In this document: positions 1 to 7,531 of the stretch, one piece after another
How the letters are laid out: each line of letters opens with the position of its first letter
Numbering within the stretch: the stretch's first letter is position 1
Assembly: GCF_009183365.2 (NCBI RefSeq)
Contig: NZ_CP068230.1
Span: 3,005,001-3,069,000, forward strand
From: Shewanella algae
GTDB taxonomy: Bacteria > Pseudomonadota > Gammaproteobacteria > Enterobacterales > Shewanellaceae
Direction: 5' to 3'
Length of the DNA stretch: 64,000 nucleotides
Translations under genes and position numbers: made by a program
The notes under the pieces: generated by a model
What the model saw: the letters and a program-made list of their open reading frames with translations, nothing else
What the model was told of the DNA's origin: nothing
Databases searched by the model: none

Positions 1-1
1 T

Positions 2-1375
2 GTGATTCTGCCGGATCCGGAAGAAGTCTATTACGTTATCGACGAAGCTCATCACCTGCCGAATGTAGCCAGGGATTTCTCCAGCGCCCAGGCCACGCTC
101 AGGGGCGCCTGTGATTGGTTGGAGAAAGTCAGCAAGACCACGGCCAAACTGCAAAACCAAATAAAGAGCAACAATATCATCGCCCCGGCGCAGGCGATGC
201 TGGATCGTATCGAAGAATTAACCGGTCTGCTGAATCAGGTTGCCCACTACTGTGATACCCAACCCAAACTCTTTGCCAACCCGGAAAACCGCCTGCGGTT
301 CGAACATGGCAAGCTGCCGGACGCCCTGTTGATTCAGGCGGAAAACCTGGCCACGGCCTCCAACGATGCTCTCAAACAATTCAACAAGATGCAGGCTATC
401 CTCAGCGAAAGCGTCAAGGATGGTGAATTGCCAAGGCATCAGGCCGAAGCCCTATTGAGTGAAACCGGCTTTATGATGCAGCGCCTGGAAAACCTGCAAA
501 AGCTCTGGAAAATGATGGCCAAGGAGGACAGTCCCAAAGGTGCCCCCACCGCCCGCTGGATTGAAGCCCTCAGCGGCAAGCAGCAGGACTACCTTTTCAG
601 TGCATCGCCAATCGAAGTCGGCTATATGCTGGAACATATGTTGTGGGAAAAAGCCGCCGGCGTCGTGCTATGTAGCGCCACCCTCAGAGCGCTGAACCGC
701 TTTGAGCATTTTGCCTATCAGGTTGGCCTGTCACTCAATGATGGCAGTCGCTACCTGGCGCTGCAATCTCCTTTCGATTTTGAAAACAACGCCACTCTCT
801 ACCTGCCGAAAATGCGCACCGAGCCAACCGAAGACGCCTACACAGAAGAACTCGCCAGCCAGATAAAGCAGTTGGTGGAGGGGGAAATGGCCACTCTGGT
901 GCTGTTTGCCTCCTACTGGCAGATGGAAAAGGTGGCCGATCTACTGCGCAACAAGCTGGTATCCGAACCGCTGATCCAGGGCAGTGCCCCACGCCAGCAC
1001 TTGCTCGAGCAGCATAAACAGAAATGTGACAAAGGCGAGCCCAGCATTATCTTTGGTACCGGCAGTTTTTCCGAGGGTCTCGACCTTCCCGGCGACTATC
1101 TGACCAACTTAATAGTGACCAAGCTGCCGTTTGCCGTGCCCACCTCGCCGGTAGAGCAGGCCCATGCAGAATATGTCAAAATGAAAGGCGGTAACCCGTT
1201 TTTACAATTGACTATTCCGGATGCGTCACGGAAACTCATCCAGAGTTGCGGCCGCCTGTTGCGAAAAGAGCAGGACTATGGCCGAATAACCATATTGGAC
1301 AGGCGTTTGGTAACCAAAAGATACGGGTCGTCGCTGCTCGATGCCCTGCCGCCTTACCGCCGCGTTATCGAATGA
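2..1375 (+). CDS. dinG: ATP-dependent DNA helicase DinG, C-terminal part (5' end outside window)
   Basis: This is the C-terminal 457 residues of an XPD/DinG-type superfamily 2 helicase. The frame is open at the window edge, so the gene starts upstream and the first codon here is internal. The DEAH box (helicase motif II) lies at residues 14-17 of the visible part, and the C-terminal arginine-rich motif VI appears as SCGRLLRKEQDYG. The N-terminal Walker A and Fe-S cysteines are outside the window. In this family the enzyme unwinds 5'-3' and resolves D-loops, R-loops and transcription-replication conflicts. YoaA is the alternative family member, but the terminal LLDALPPYRR stretch reads more like DinG. 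Confidence 0.85.
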   Translation: MILPDPEEVYYVIDEAHHLPNVARDFSSAQATLRGACDWLEKVSKTTAKLQNQIKSNNIIAPAQAMLDRIEELTGLLNQVAHYCDTQPKLFANPENRLRFEHGKLPDALLIQAENLATASNDALKQFNKMQAILSESVKDGELPRHQAEALLSETGFMMQRLENLQKLWKMMAKEDSPKGAPTARWIEALSGKQQDYLFSASPIEVGYMLEHMLWEKAAGVVLCSATLRALNRFEHFAYQVGLSLNDGSRYLALQSPFDFENNATLYLPKMRTEPTEDAYTEELASQIKQLVEGEMATLVLFASYWQMEKVADLLRNKLVSEPLIQGSAPRQHLLEQHKQKCDKGEPSIIFGTGSFSEGLDLPGDYLTNLIVTKLPFAVPTSPVEQAHAEYVKMKGGNPFLQLTIPDASRKLIQSCGRLLRKEQDYGRITILDRRLVTKRYGSSLLDALPPYRRVIE

Positions 1376-1396
1376 TGCGCTCAATCAGGATGTAAA

Positions 1397-2170
1397 GTGG
1401 ATATTCTGCTCGAACCCAGCAGCTGGGCCATATTGGCCGCAGTCGGCCTGCTGGCCGGATTTATTGATGCCGTAGTCGGTGGCGGCGGCCTGCTGTCCAT
1501 TCCCGCCTTGCTGACCGTGGGCATGCCGCCTCATCTGGCACTGGGGACCAATAAACTGGCGGCCTGCTTCGGCTCTTCCATGGCGGCATTTACCTACTAC
1601 CGCAAGCAGTTGCTGACGCCAAAGTTCTGGCTGTTCGCCTTTATTGCCACCGCCGTAGGCGCCGTTATCGGCAGCATTGCCGTTTATCTCATAGATACCC
1701 GTTGGCTGGAAAAAATTCTGCCATTGCTTATTATCGCCATCGCGCTCTATTCGCTGTTTTCACCCGGAGCCATGGGCTGCAGCCAGTGTAAACCCGTGAC
1801 CGAAACGCCGGCGAAACATAAACAGATACTTCAGGGGCTGGGGCTTGGCGCCTATGACGGCTTTGCCGGCCCAGGCATTGGCGCCTTTTGGGCAGTCAGC
1901 TCGACCGCGCTTTACCGCCTGCCCTTCCTGCACAGCAGTGCCTTGGCCAGAGCGATGACTTTTGTCAGCAATATCACGGCATTGATGATTTTCCTGCTGC
2001 TAGGTAAGGTGCACCTTTTGGTAGGTGTGGTGATGGGCTTGTGTATGATGCTGGGTTCTTATATCGGCGCCCACTCGGCTATCCGCTTTGGAATGCCGTT
2101 TATCAGGCCACTCTTTATTGCTATCGTGGTGCTTATCGCCGCCAATCTAGCCTGGAGTGCCTGGTTTTGA
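1397..2170 (+). CDS. TSUP-family (TauE/SafE, YfcA-like) membrane permease
   Basis: A 257-residue integral membrane protein of the sulfite exporter TauE/SafE family. It begins with a GTG codon. The glycine-rich stretch AGFIDAVVGGGGLLSIPALL near residues 21-40 is the family signature, and a second copy of the repeat fold appears around GLGAYDGFAGPGIGAFW. About eight hydrophobic segments are seen, as is usual for the family. Members move small anions or organosulfur compounds, but the substrate cannot be read here. The stop codon overlaps the TTG start of priC, so the two genes are translationally linked. Confidence 0.85.
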   Translation: MDILLEPSSWAILAAVGLLAGFIDAVVGGGGLLSIPALLTVGMPPHLALGTNKLAACFGSSMAAFTYYRKQLLTPKFWLFAFIATAVGAVIGSIAVYLIDTRWLEKILPLLIIAIALYSLFSPGAMGCSQCKPVTETPAKHKQILQGLGLGAYDGFAGPGIGAFWAVSSTALYRLPFLHSSALARAMTFVSNITALMIFLLLGKVHLLVGVVMGLCMMLGSYIGAHSAIRFGMPFIRPLFIAIVVLIAANLAWSAWF

Positions 2171-2829
2171 ACACCAACCAACTGGTACAACGCCTGCGGG
2201 AACAACTCAGGCAGTTGGAGCAGGAAGTGCTGCAGCATGATGCCTCTTTGCCACCGGCGCAGCGCAAACTGCTGCAGGATACAGAACGCTTCAACAGCGA
2301 ACTGTTTATTCAGCATGGTGCCCAACTCTATCCCTGCGTGGAACAGCTGCACAAGAGCATAGATCAGCTGGAAAAACAGTTACGCCATCAGTTGGCCCAA
2401 CACACTATCGCCTTAAGCTGCGAACGCATTCAGGACAGGTTTGTCGCCCTGAAACGGGCCTTGGGAACCACAGGTCTCAACGCCAGGATCCAGAAGCTGC
2501 AGCAGGCCAGTAAACGGCAAAGCTACCAACAACGTCAGGGCCGCCGGCATCAGGAAAGTGGTTTTGGCTGGATAGCCGCAGGTGTTATGCAAAACAGCCA
2601 TCAATTGTACGAAGAGCTGAACAAACATCTGAACTGGGCCAAAAAAATAGAACAAAAGATTGAACAATTGCAATCAAAGCTTGAAAACTGTCATAGTACT
2701 GACAAAATCCCCGTCCAGAATGACATCCTTTTGATGCATCGCCGCCTCGGTAAGTGCAGGCAGGCGATCAGCTATATTGAAGATCGCATTCAGGCATTTG
2801 AACGTCCGCATCAGAGTTACAATCGTTAA
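2167..2829 (+). CDS. priC: Primosomal replication protein PriC
   Basis: A 220-residue, strongly helical, basic protein matching PriC, which restarts stalled replication forks by remodelling SSB and helping load DnaB. The helical C-terminal region with QRQGRRHQ, LGKCRQAISYIEDRI and a terminal basic tail is typical. The open frame extends upstream into the permease gene, but homology and the TTG overlapping the upstream TGA at 2168-2170 indicate a TTG start at 2167. Many arginines and glutamines fit DNA/SSB binding. Location directly behind dinG and a permease gene suggests one transcript. Confidence 0.8.
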   Translation: MNTNQLVQRLREQLRQLEQEVLQHDASLPPAQRKLLQDTERFNSELFIQHGAQLYPCVEQLHKSIDQLEKQLRHQLAQHTIALSCERIQDRFVALKRALGTTGLNARIQKLQQASKRQSYQQRQGRRHQESGFGWIAAGVMQNSHQLYEELNKHLNWAKKIEQKIEQLQSKLENCHSTDKIPVQNDILLMHRRLGKCRQAISYIEDRIQAFERPHQSYNR

Positions 2830-2838
2830 GGAGCAACA

Positions 2839-3537
2839 ATGAAACTACGCTTGACCGCCTCGGCCCTACTGGCCCTGCTCAGCACTTCCTCGGTATTTGC
2901 GGCCAATCTGACCATCCCTATGTCTTTTGAGTATCTGGCACTGGATGGCAAGGAAATTGAAACCAGCAACTTCAACCACAAATCTGAGCTGGCACTGTCC
3001 GAAGGTGTCCACAAGATTGCCATTCGTTATCATGACATGATCGATGACGAGTTTTCCGACAGTCAGAGCTTCGTTAAGTCTTCTCCTTTCATTCTGACTC
3101 TGAAAGCCGAAGGCGACAACGAGTACATCCTCAAGCCTGCCGATGGTGACTACGTCAAGAAGCCCAAAGAGTTTGCCAAAACCCCTCAGGTCGTCATTAC
3201 CCGCGCCGATAAGGGCCAGGTCAACTACCAGGTGGAACTGACTCAGCTGAAAGAAACCTCGTTCCTGTCGCAACTGTTCAGCGGCAACAATGGCCCTGAT
3301 GTTGAAACCGCTGCCGCTGCCGTAACTGCAGGCAACATGGCAGCCAGTCAACCGGTAGCACCTGTATCCAAGCCATCACCCGTCAGCGCCATGACAATGC
3401 CAAGCAATGCTCCTCAAGCTGCCGGCCAAAATGGTGACAGTGCCGCTCACGCACAGCAAATGCTGCAGTACTGGTGGTTACAGGCCGATGAAGCGACTCG
3501 CAAAGAGTTCATGAGCTGGGCCATCAAACAGCTCTGA
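2839..3537 (+). CDS. DUF2057 (YccT-like) periplasmic protein
   Basis: A 232-residue exported protein with a clear signal peptide (cleavage after VFA, about residue 21). The mature part resembles the DUF2057/YccT family: a beta-rich domain beginning LTIPMSFEYLALDG and containing the EGVHKIAIRYHDMIDDEF stretch. A low-complexity Ala/Pro/Ser linker (about residues 160-200) leads to a short helical C-terminus (AQQMLQYWWLQADEATRKEFMSW). A Shine-Dalgarno sequence AAGGAG precedes the ATG. The molecular function of the family is not established; E. coli YccT has been linked to curli regulation. Confidence 0.75.
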   Translation: MKLRLTASALLALLSTSSVFAANLTIPMSFEYLALDGKEIETSNFNHKSELALSEGVHKIAIRYHDMIDDEFSDSQSFVKSSPFILTLKAEGDNEYILKPADGDYVKKPKEFAKTPQVVITRADKGQVNYQVELTQLKETSFLSQLFSGNNGPDVETAAAAVTAGNMAASQPVAPVSKPSPVSAMTMPSNAPQAAGQNGDSAAHAQQMLQYWWLQADEATRKEFMSWAIKQL

Positions 3538-3540
3538 TAG

Positions 3541-4446
3541 ATGATCCCTTTGGTATATCACGCCAGCTATTCCAGGCTGGCGTTACCATCCCGGCACAGA
3601 TTTCCCATCAGCAAATATCAACGCCTGTTTGAGTATCTGTGCCAAACTCCATTTTCCGGGCAATTCAGCCTCTGTTCTCCAAAGCCTGCAAACCAAACCG
3701 CCCTCGCTTCTGTGCATTGCCCTCAATATGTTGCCGGGTTTATTCACAATCGACTGGATCCCAAGGCGATGCGCCGCATAGGTTTTCCCTGGAGCGAACA
3801 TCTACTGACGCGGACACTGCACTCAGTCGCCGGTACCGAGCTTGCGGCGCGAAAAGCGTTCGAGCACGGCATAGCGCTGCATATCAGCGGCGGTTACCAT
3901 CACGCTCACCAGGACTTTGGCAGCGGTTACTGTATTTTCAACGATCTGGTCTATAGTGCCAGACGCATGATAAACCAAGGACTGGCGGACAAGGTTCTGA
4001 TTGTCGACTGCGATGTCCATCAAGGCGATGGTACAGCCACCATGACAGTCGGCGATGCGAATATCATCAGTTGCTCAATACACTGCCGGCAAAACTTCCC
4101 CGCCCGTAAAGCAGACTCTCACTATGATATCGAGCTTGAAAAAGGCGCTGGTGATGACGAGTACCTCTCAACGCTGGAGCAGATACTGCCTTTGCTGATC
4201 TTGACTCATAGACCGGATCTCATTCTTTATGACGCCGGAGTCGATGTGCATGCTGAAGATGAACTCGGCTTGCTGCAGCTCAGCCTTGAGGGCATATTCC
4301 GGCGGGATATGAGCGTATTGCGTCATGCCAGAGACGCTGCAATACCAATAGCCTGTGTCACGGGAGGCGGATACTGCAAAGACCCTCTACAATTAACACT
4401 CAGACACAGTCAGTTATTTCATGCCGCTGCTATGCTATATCGCTAA
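3541..4446 (+). CDS. Histone deacetylase-like (arginase/deacetylase fold) amidohydrolase
   Basis: A 301-residue zinc-dependent deacetylase-fold protein. The tandem catalytic histidines H120-H121 sit in GGYHHA, followed by DFGSGYCIFND. The zinc ligands D158 and H160 are in VDCDVHQGDGTA, and a later Asp lies in LYDAGVDVHAEDELG. The C-terminal GGGYCKD supplies the catalytic tyrosine. All essential residues are therefore present. Bacterial members deacetylate polyamines, acetoin or other small N-acetyl compounds; the substrate here is unknown. It starts directly after the DUF2057 gene, so cotranscription is likely. Confidence 0.85.
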   Translation: MIPLVYHASYSRLALPSRHRFPISKYQRLFEYLCQTPFSGQFSLCSPKPANQTALASVHCPQYVAGFIHNRLDPKAMRRIGFPWSEHLLTRTLHSVAGTELAARKAFEHGIALHISGGYHHAHQDFGSGYCIFNDLVYSARRMINQGLADKVLIVDCDVHQGDGTATMTVGDANIISCSIHCRQNFPARKADSHYDIELEKGAGDDEYLSTLEQILPLLILTHRPDLILYDAGVDVHAEDELGLLQLSLEGIFRRDMSVLRHARDAAIPIACVTGGGYCKDPLQLTLRHSQLFHAAAMLYR

Positions 4447-4508
4447 AGGCTACAAACCAAATGCTATAAACCAAGCGTAATGCAGCAAAACTTTGGGGAG
4501 CGTCACCT

Positions 4509-4799
4509 ATGCAGTTAGAGATCCGCAACTACTACGAAGTGCTGTTAATGGAAATCCTCGCTGAAGAGGGATTAATGGACGAGCTGCCGGTCGACTATGT
4601 GGCCGATCTGGCTTGTATCACGCTCAATCAACTACCAGTGCGCTACATTCACCATTTGGTAGACACCTATTTCTACGGTGACTATCAAGAGCAAGATAGA
4701 ATGCGCAACGAAATCTACCAGGCATTAGAGAAATCACGGGCGTTTTTGAAATCCAAACTGCCCCCGAAACTGGAAACCGATCAGCAAGCGCAGGGGTAG
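4509..4799 (+). CDS. ComFB family protein
   Basis: A 96-residue helical protein resembling the late-competence ComFB family (RNYYEVLLMEIL ... VADLACITLNQLPVRYIHH). The conserved block is DxACxxLNQLPxRY. The cysteine pair found in some Firmicute and cyanobacterial homologues is missing apart from a single Cys. Some family members bind cyclic dinucleotides, but nothing here proves that activity. The ATG follows GGGGAGCGTCACC, a usable ribosome-binding site. It is transcribed in the same direction as the deacetylase gene 60 bp upstream. Confidence 0.7.
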   Translation: MQLEIRNYYEVLLMEILAEEGLMDELPVDYVADLACITLNQLPVRYIHHLVDTYFYGDYQEQDRMRNEIYQALEKSRAFLKSKLPPKLETDQQAQG

Positions 4800-4818
4800 C
4801 ACAGGCCCAGTTATCAAG

Positions 4819-4840
4819 AAACACGGATAACTCTGTGTTT
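4819..4840 (+). terminator. Weak terminator-like hairpin after comFB
   Basis: AAACACGG and CTGTGTTT form an 8-bp stem (one GU pair) around the loop ATAACT, 20 nt after the ComFB stop. There is no long T run on the plus strand, so termination would be weak. Confidence 0.3.
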
Positions 4841-4885
4841 AAGCCTCACCTGCGGAAATAAAGTCACCGCTCTGCTGCTATTCTT

Positions 4886-5032
4886 TTACTTCTTGGCTGT
4901 CTTGTTTTGGCCGTTAATGAGGTGGTAGCCAAGCCATCGCAGTCCATGTAGCCAGCTGTTTATACCAAACAAAAGTGTTAATGGTAGCCATTGGTGCTTC
5001 TTCGCTATAGAGGGGCCGCGCTTCTGGCGCAT
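4886..5032 (-). CDS. Possible small basic membrane protein (48 aa), unrecognised
   Basis: An open frame of 48 codons on the minus strand, downstream of ffs. It has a basic N-terminus (MRQKRGPSIAKKHQ), a hydrophobic, aromatic middle (WLPLTLLFGINSWLHGLRWL) that could be one membrane helix, and a basic tail (NGQNKTAKK). The charge layout looks protein-like rather than random. The Shine-Dalgarno sequence is poor (ACAAG 8 nt upstream). I recognise no family. It could also be a decayed gene fragment, because a second overlapping frame on the same strand (4914-5081) is also open. Confidence 0.35.
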   Translation of the reverse strand: MRQKRGPSIAKKHQWLPLTLLFGINSWLHGLRWLGYHLINGQNKTAKK

Positions 5033-5158
5033 CAAATATCTTGTCAGGAGTAACAGAGATAGGGGTGGAAATCGGCTTTAGCTAGACTCAAAGTGGACCA
5101 CCTTGTGGACCCCTTAGGTACTTTCAGCGCTAACTATTTGAAAAGGTTTGGAATTGGA

Positions 5159-5265
5159 GGTTCCCCCAGAGCCACACCCCGGCACATGAGTCACTTGCTA
5201 CGGTTGCTCCCTTCCGGGCCTGGCCGGGTTCACAAGTTATCATTGCGGGGGACCCTGGGGTCACC
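5159..5265 (-). ncRNA. ffs: Signal recognition particle RNA, small bacterial (4.5S) type
   Basis: The minus strand carries the conserved SRP RNA apical loop GGCCAGGCCCGGAAGGGAGCA, which contains the GGAA tetraloop and the symmetric and asymmetric internal loops bound by Ffh. The two ends pair: 5' GGTGACCCCAG with CTGGGGGAACC 3', and CCCCGCA with TGCCGGGG further in. This gives a single hairpin of about 107 nt. The RNA scaffolds Ffh/FtsY for cotranslational membrane targeting. Exact termini are estimated from base pairing. A sigma-70 type promoter lies about 30 nt upstream. Confidence 0.95.
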
Positions 5266-5296
5266 ACAGATTTGCAGCCTTGCTGCAACGCCGGGG

Positions 5297-5325
5297 ATTA
5301 TCCATCATGGCCCCGCCGGGATCAA
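5297..5325 (-). promoter_or_regulatory. Promoter of ffs
   Basis: On the minus strand TTGATC (-35, 5320-5325) and GATAAT (-10, 5297-5302) are separated by 17 bp. Transcription would begin near 5290, leaving a leader of about 25 nt before the mature SRP RNA. E. coli ffs also has a processed leader of similar length. Confidence 0.6.
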
Positions 5326-5370
5326 GGGAAATTACTAAGGTTTGCCCTCTGCGGCATTCAAGTGAACATA

Positions 5371-5396
5371 AGATAAACAAAAACTTGTGTTTATCT
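5371..5396. terminator. AT-rich hairpin between comEA-like gene and ffs
   Basis: AGATAAACA and TGTTTATCT form a perfect 9-bp stem just past the stop codon of the minus-strand ComEA-like gene. It could end that transcript, but the stem is AT-rich and no clean T tract follows. Confidence 0.3.
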
Positions 5397-5403
5397 CTGC
5401 CCT

Positions 5404-5712
5404 TCAAAGTACCAACAGATGTTTATTCTGCTCGACCAGTTTGGCGCCGATACCCGTGACTTGGGTCAACTCATCAATGGATTTGAATTTACCTTGGCTG
5501 CTGCGATATTCAACAATCGCTTTGGCCTTGGCCTCACCTATCCCTTTCAGTAACTGCAGCTCAGATTCCGAAGCGGTATTAATGTTGATTTTATGAACCT
5601 GCGCTCGGCCGGCTTGCGGCGTTTGTGGGGTTTTGTCTTTAGTGGGCTCTCCGGCGTATAGGGGAGAACTCAGGGTGGCTGCAAGTAGCAAAGCATAGAA
5701 TGGTGTTTTCAT
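5404..5712 (-). CDS. ComEA-like helix-hairpin-helix DNA-binding protein, exported
   Basis: A 102-residue protein with a signal peptide (cleavage after LYA, residue 20), a polar linker, and one ComEA-type domain with two helix-hairpin-helix motifs: INTASESELQLLKGIGEAKA and ELTQVTGIGAKLVEQ. ComEA proteins bind incoming double-stranded DNA in the periplasm during natural transformation. Short single-domain versions like this are common in Gammaproteobacteria, and not all of them are proven competence factors. A canonical CRP-like site lies 117 bp upstream of the start. Confidence 0.85.
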   Translation of the reverse strand: MKTPFYALLLAATLSSPLYAGEPTKDKTPQTPQAGRAQVHKININTASESELQLLKGIGEAKAKAIVEYRSSQGKFKSIDELTQVTGIGAKLVEQNKHLLVL

Positions 5713-6088
5713 ATAAGACTCCTGTCATTTGTTAAGGCCGGTATCCCTTTCCTTGGCCTTAAAGAAATGTAGACCAGCGCACGAATATTGCCAAATTATT
5801 GCAACTAGACATTAGTACAATAAGTTAATGTGACCAATGTCACCGTTTTAAACTTTCATTCTCTTTCAACAAAGTAAAGGCTGTGCTCCTTAGTTAACCG
5901 TTTGAAACAAAAAAACGCTCAAAGGCGATCAATTTATGGTGATGCAACTCTCATATTTGCCGCTTTCGTGATAGATTCCTCATGCAAATGTAGTGGGCAT
6001 GGTAGTTAACTTACCCAAGAAAGCCCTTTGCCAAATGTGAGCTATGCCCTAAATTGCTTGCCATAAAAACAAGACGAGGAAGTTGAGA
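5713..6088. other. Intergenic region between comEA-like gene and SLC13 gene
   Basis: This divergent 376-bp spacer holds the promoters of both neighbours. A near-perfect CRP site at 5829-5844 is listed separately. I see no open frame with a plausible start and no RNA structure. The SLC13 gene has a good ribosome-binding site (GACGAGGAAG) at the right edge. Confidence 0.6.
5829..5844. promoter_or_regulatory. Candidate CRP (cAMP receptor protein) binding site
   Basis: TGTGACCAATGTCACC matches the CRP consensus TGTGA-N6-TCACA at 9 of 10 positions. It lies 117 bp upstream of the ComEA-like start and 245 bp upstream of the SLC13 start, so either or both could be controlled. Confidence 0.55.
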
Positions 6089-7483
6089 ATGTCTTTAGAA
6101 CAAACGGAAAGCTTACCCCCTTCGCAGACAGAGAAGAGCACCCAACAACGTAACATGTTGATCTTGGCTGCAGATATCCTGCTGCTTTTTCTATTGCACA
6201 GCTTTTTACCTTTTGAACCCGGGGTAAATACCGGTCTGTCTATCTTGGTATTTGCCGCTGTGCTCTGGCTTACTGAAGCCATTCATCTGAGTATCACGGC
6301 GATACTCATTCCGGTTCTGGCGGTATTTTTCGGTGTGTTTGAAACCAAAGCTGCCATGAGCAACTTTGCCAATCCAATTATCTATTTGTTTTTTGGTGGC
6401 TTTGTATTGGCTGCTGCCCTGCACCATCAAAAAATCGATACCCTTATCGCCCAAAAGGTGCTGCTGGCTTCCAAAGGTAAACTCAGCATCGCCTGTATGA
6501 TGTTGTTTGGGGTAACCGCATTGCTGTCTATGTGGATCAGCAACACGGCCACAGCGGCCATGATGTTGCCTCTGGCACTGGGGATCTTGCAGCAACTGGA
6601 TAAAGAGAGCCAGCACAACACCTATGTCTTTATGCTGCTGGGTATCGCTTACTCGGCCAACATTGGTGGCATAGGCACTCTGGTAGGTAGTCCGCCAAAC
6701 GCCATCGCCGCTGCCCAGGCCGGCTTGAGCTTCAGCGACTGGCTGGAGTTTGGCCTCTTGACCGTGGCTTTGATGTTGCCAACCATGCTTATCGCCCTTT
6801 ATCTGTATTTCAAACCGGATCTGTCGGTGGAATGTAAACTGGATATCGAAGATCAAAAACTGAGTTTCCAGGGAAAACTGACTCTGCTTATTTTCCTGGC
6901 CACAGTTTGCTGCTGGATCTTCAGTCAGCCTCTATCGGCTGCCCTTGGCGGTATCAGCCAGTTTGACACCATAGTCGCTCTTTCTGCAGTGGTTTTGCTG
7001 GCAGGGCTTGGCTTGGTTGGTTGGAAGAAAATAGAAAAAACCACCGACTGGGGTGTGCTGATACTGTTCGGCGGCGGTCTGACCCTGAGTGCCGTACTGA
7101 AAGCCACTGGTACCAGCGTCTTTCTGGCCCACTGGATGACAGACATCTTCGGCAGTACCCATATGTCGCTGTTCGTGTTTGCGGTCATTTTCTTTGTGGT
7201 AATGCTGACCGAGTTTGCCAGTAACACCGCCAGTGCCGCCTTGCTGGTACCTGTGTTTGCCGCTATCGCCGAAGCATTGGGGCTATCGCCCGTAATGTTG
7301 TCGGTGCTCATAGGTATTTCGGCATCCTGCGCCTTTATGTTGCCGGTGGCCACGCCACCCAACGCCATAGTCTACGGCTCAGGCTACATAAAGCAGTCTG
7401 AAATGATGCGTGCCGGTATTATCATCAACTTCATCAGTATGTTGGTGCTCTATATCATAGCCCACACCTTCTGGGGCATTTGA
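6089..7483 (+). CDS. SLC13/DASS family sodium-coupled anion symporter
   Basis: A 464-residue inner-membrane transporter of the divalent anion:sodium symporter family, which takes up dicarboxylates such as succinate and malate, or sulfate. The two Na+/substrate-binding SNT motifs are present: SNTATAAMMLP in the first half and SNTASAALLVP in the second. Each is followed by its PPN loop (GSPPNAIAAAQ and ATPPNAIVYGSGYI). Roughly a dozen hydrophobic segments are visible. I chose the ATG at 6089 because GAGGA lies 8 nt upstream; a TTG two codons earlier is less likely. The exact anion cannot be told from sequence. Confidence 0.9.
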   Translation: MSLEQTESLPPSQTEKSTQQRNMLILAADILLLFLLHSFLPFEPGVNTGLSILVFAAVLWLTEAIHLSITAILIPVLAVFFGVFETKAAMSNFANPIIYLFFGGFVLAAALHHQKIDTLIAQKVLLASKGKLSIACMMLFGVTALLSMWISNTATAAMMLPLALGILQQLDKESQHNTYVFMLLGIAYSANIGGIGTLVGSPPNAIAAAQAGLSFSDWLEFGLLTVALMLPTMLIALYLYFKPDLSVECKLDIEDQKLSFQGKLTLLIFLATVCCWIFSQPLSAALGGISQFDTIVALSAVVLLAGLGLVGWKKIEKTTDWGVLILFGGGLTLSAVLKATGTSVFLAHWMTDIFGSTHMSLFVFAVIFFVVMLTEFASNTASAALLVPVFAAIAEALGLSPVMLSVLIGISASCAFMLPVATPPNAIVYGSGYIKQSEMMRAGIIINFISMLVLYIIAHTFWGI

Positions 7484-7502
7484 TTCTCTTAAGGCCGAAA
7501 AA

Positions 7503-7525
7503 CAAGGCGAGCCATGCTCGCCTTG
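7503..7525. terminator. Bidirectional intrinsic terminator (SLC13 gene / mdeA)
   Basis: CAAGGCGAGC and GCTCGCCTTG form a perfect 10-bp stem around a CAT loop. TCTCTTTT follows on the plus strand and TTTTTCGG on the minus strand, so it serves both converging genes. Confidence 0.85.
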
Positions 7526-7531
7526 TCTCTT

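Noticed and set aside
5093..5338. 81-codon open frame on the plus strand across the SRP RNA
   Set aside because: It is antisense to ffs, whose conserved sequence and pairing explain the region; the peptide has no family features.
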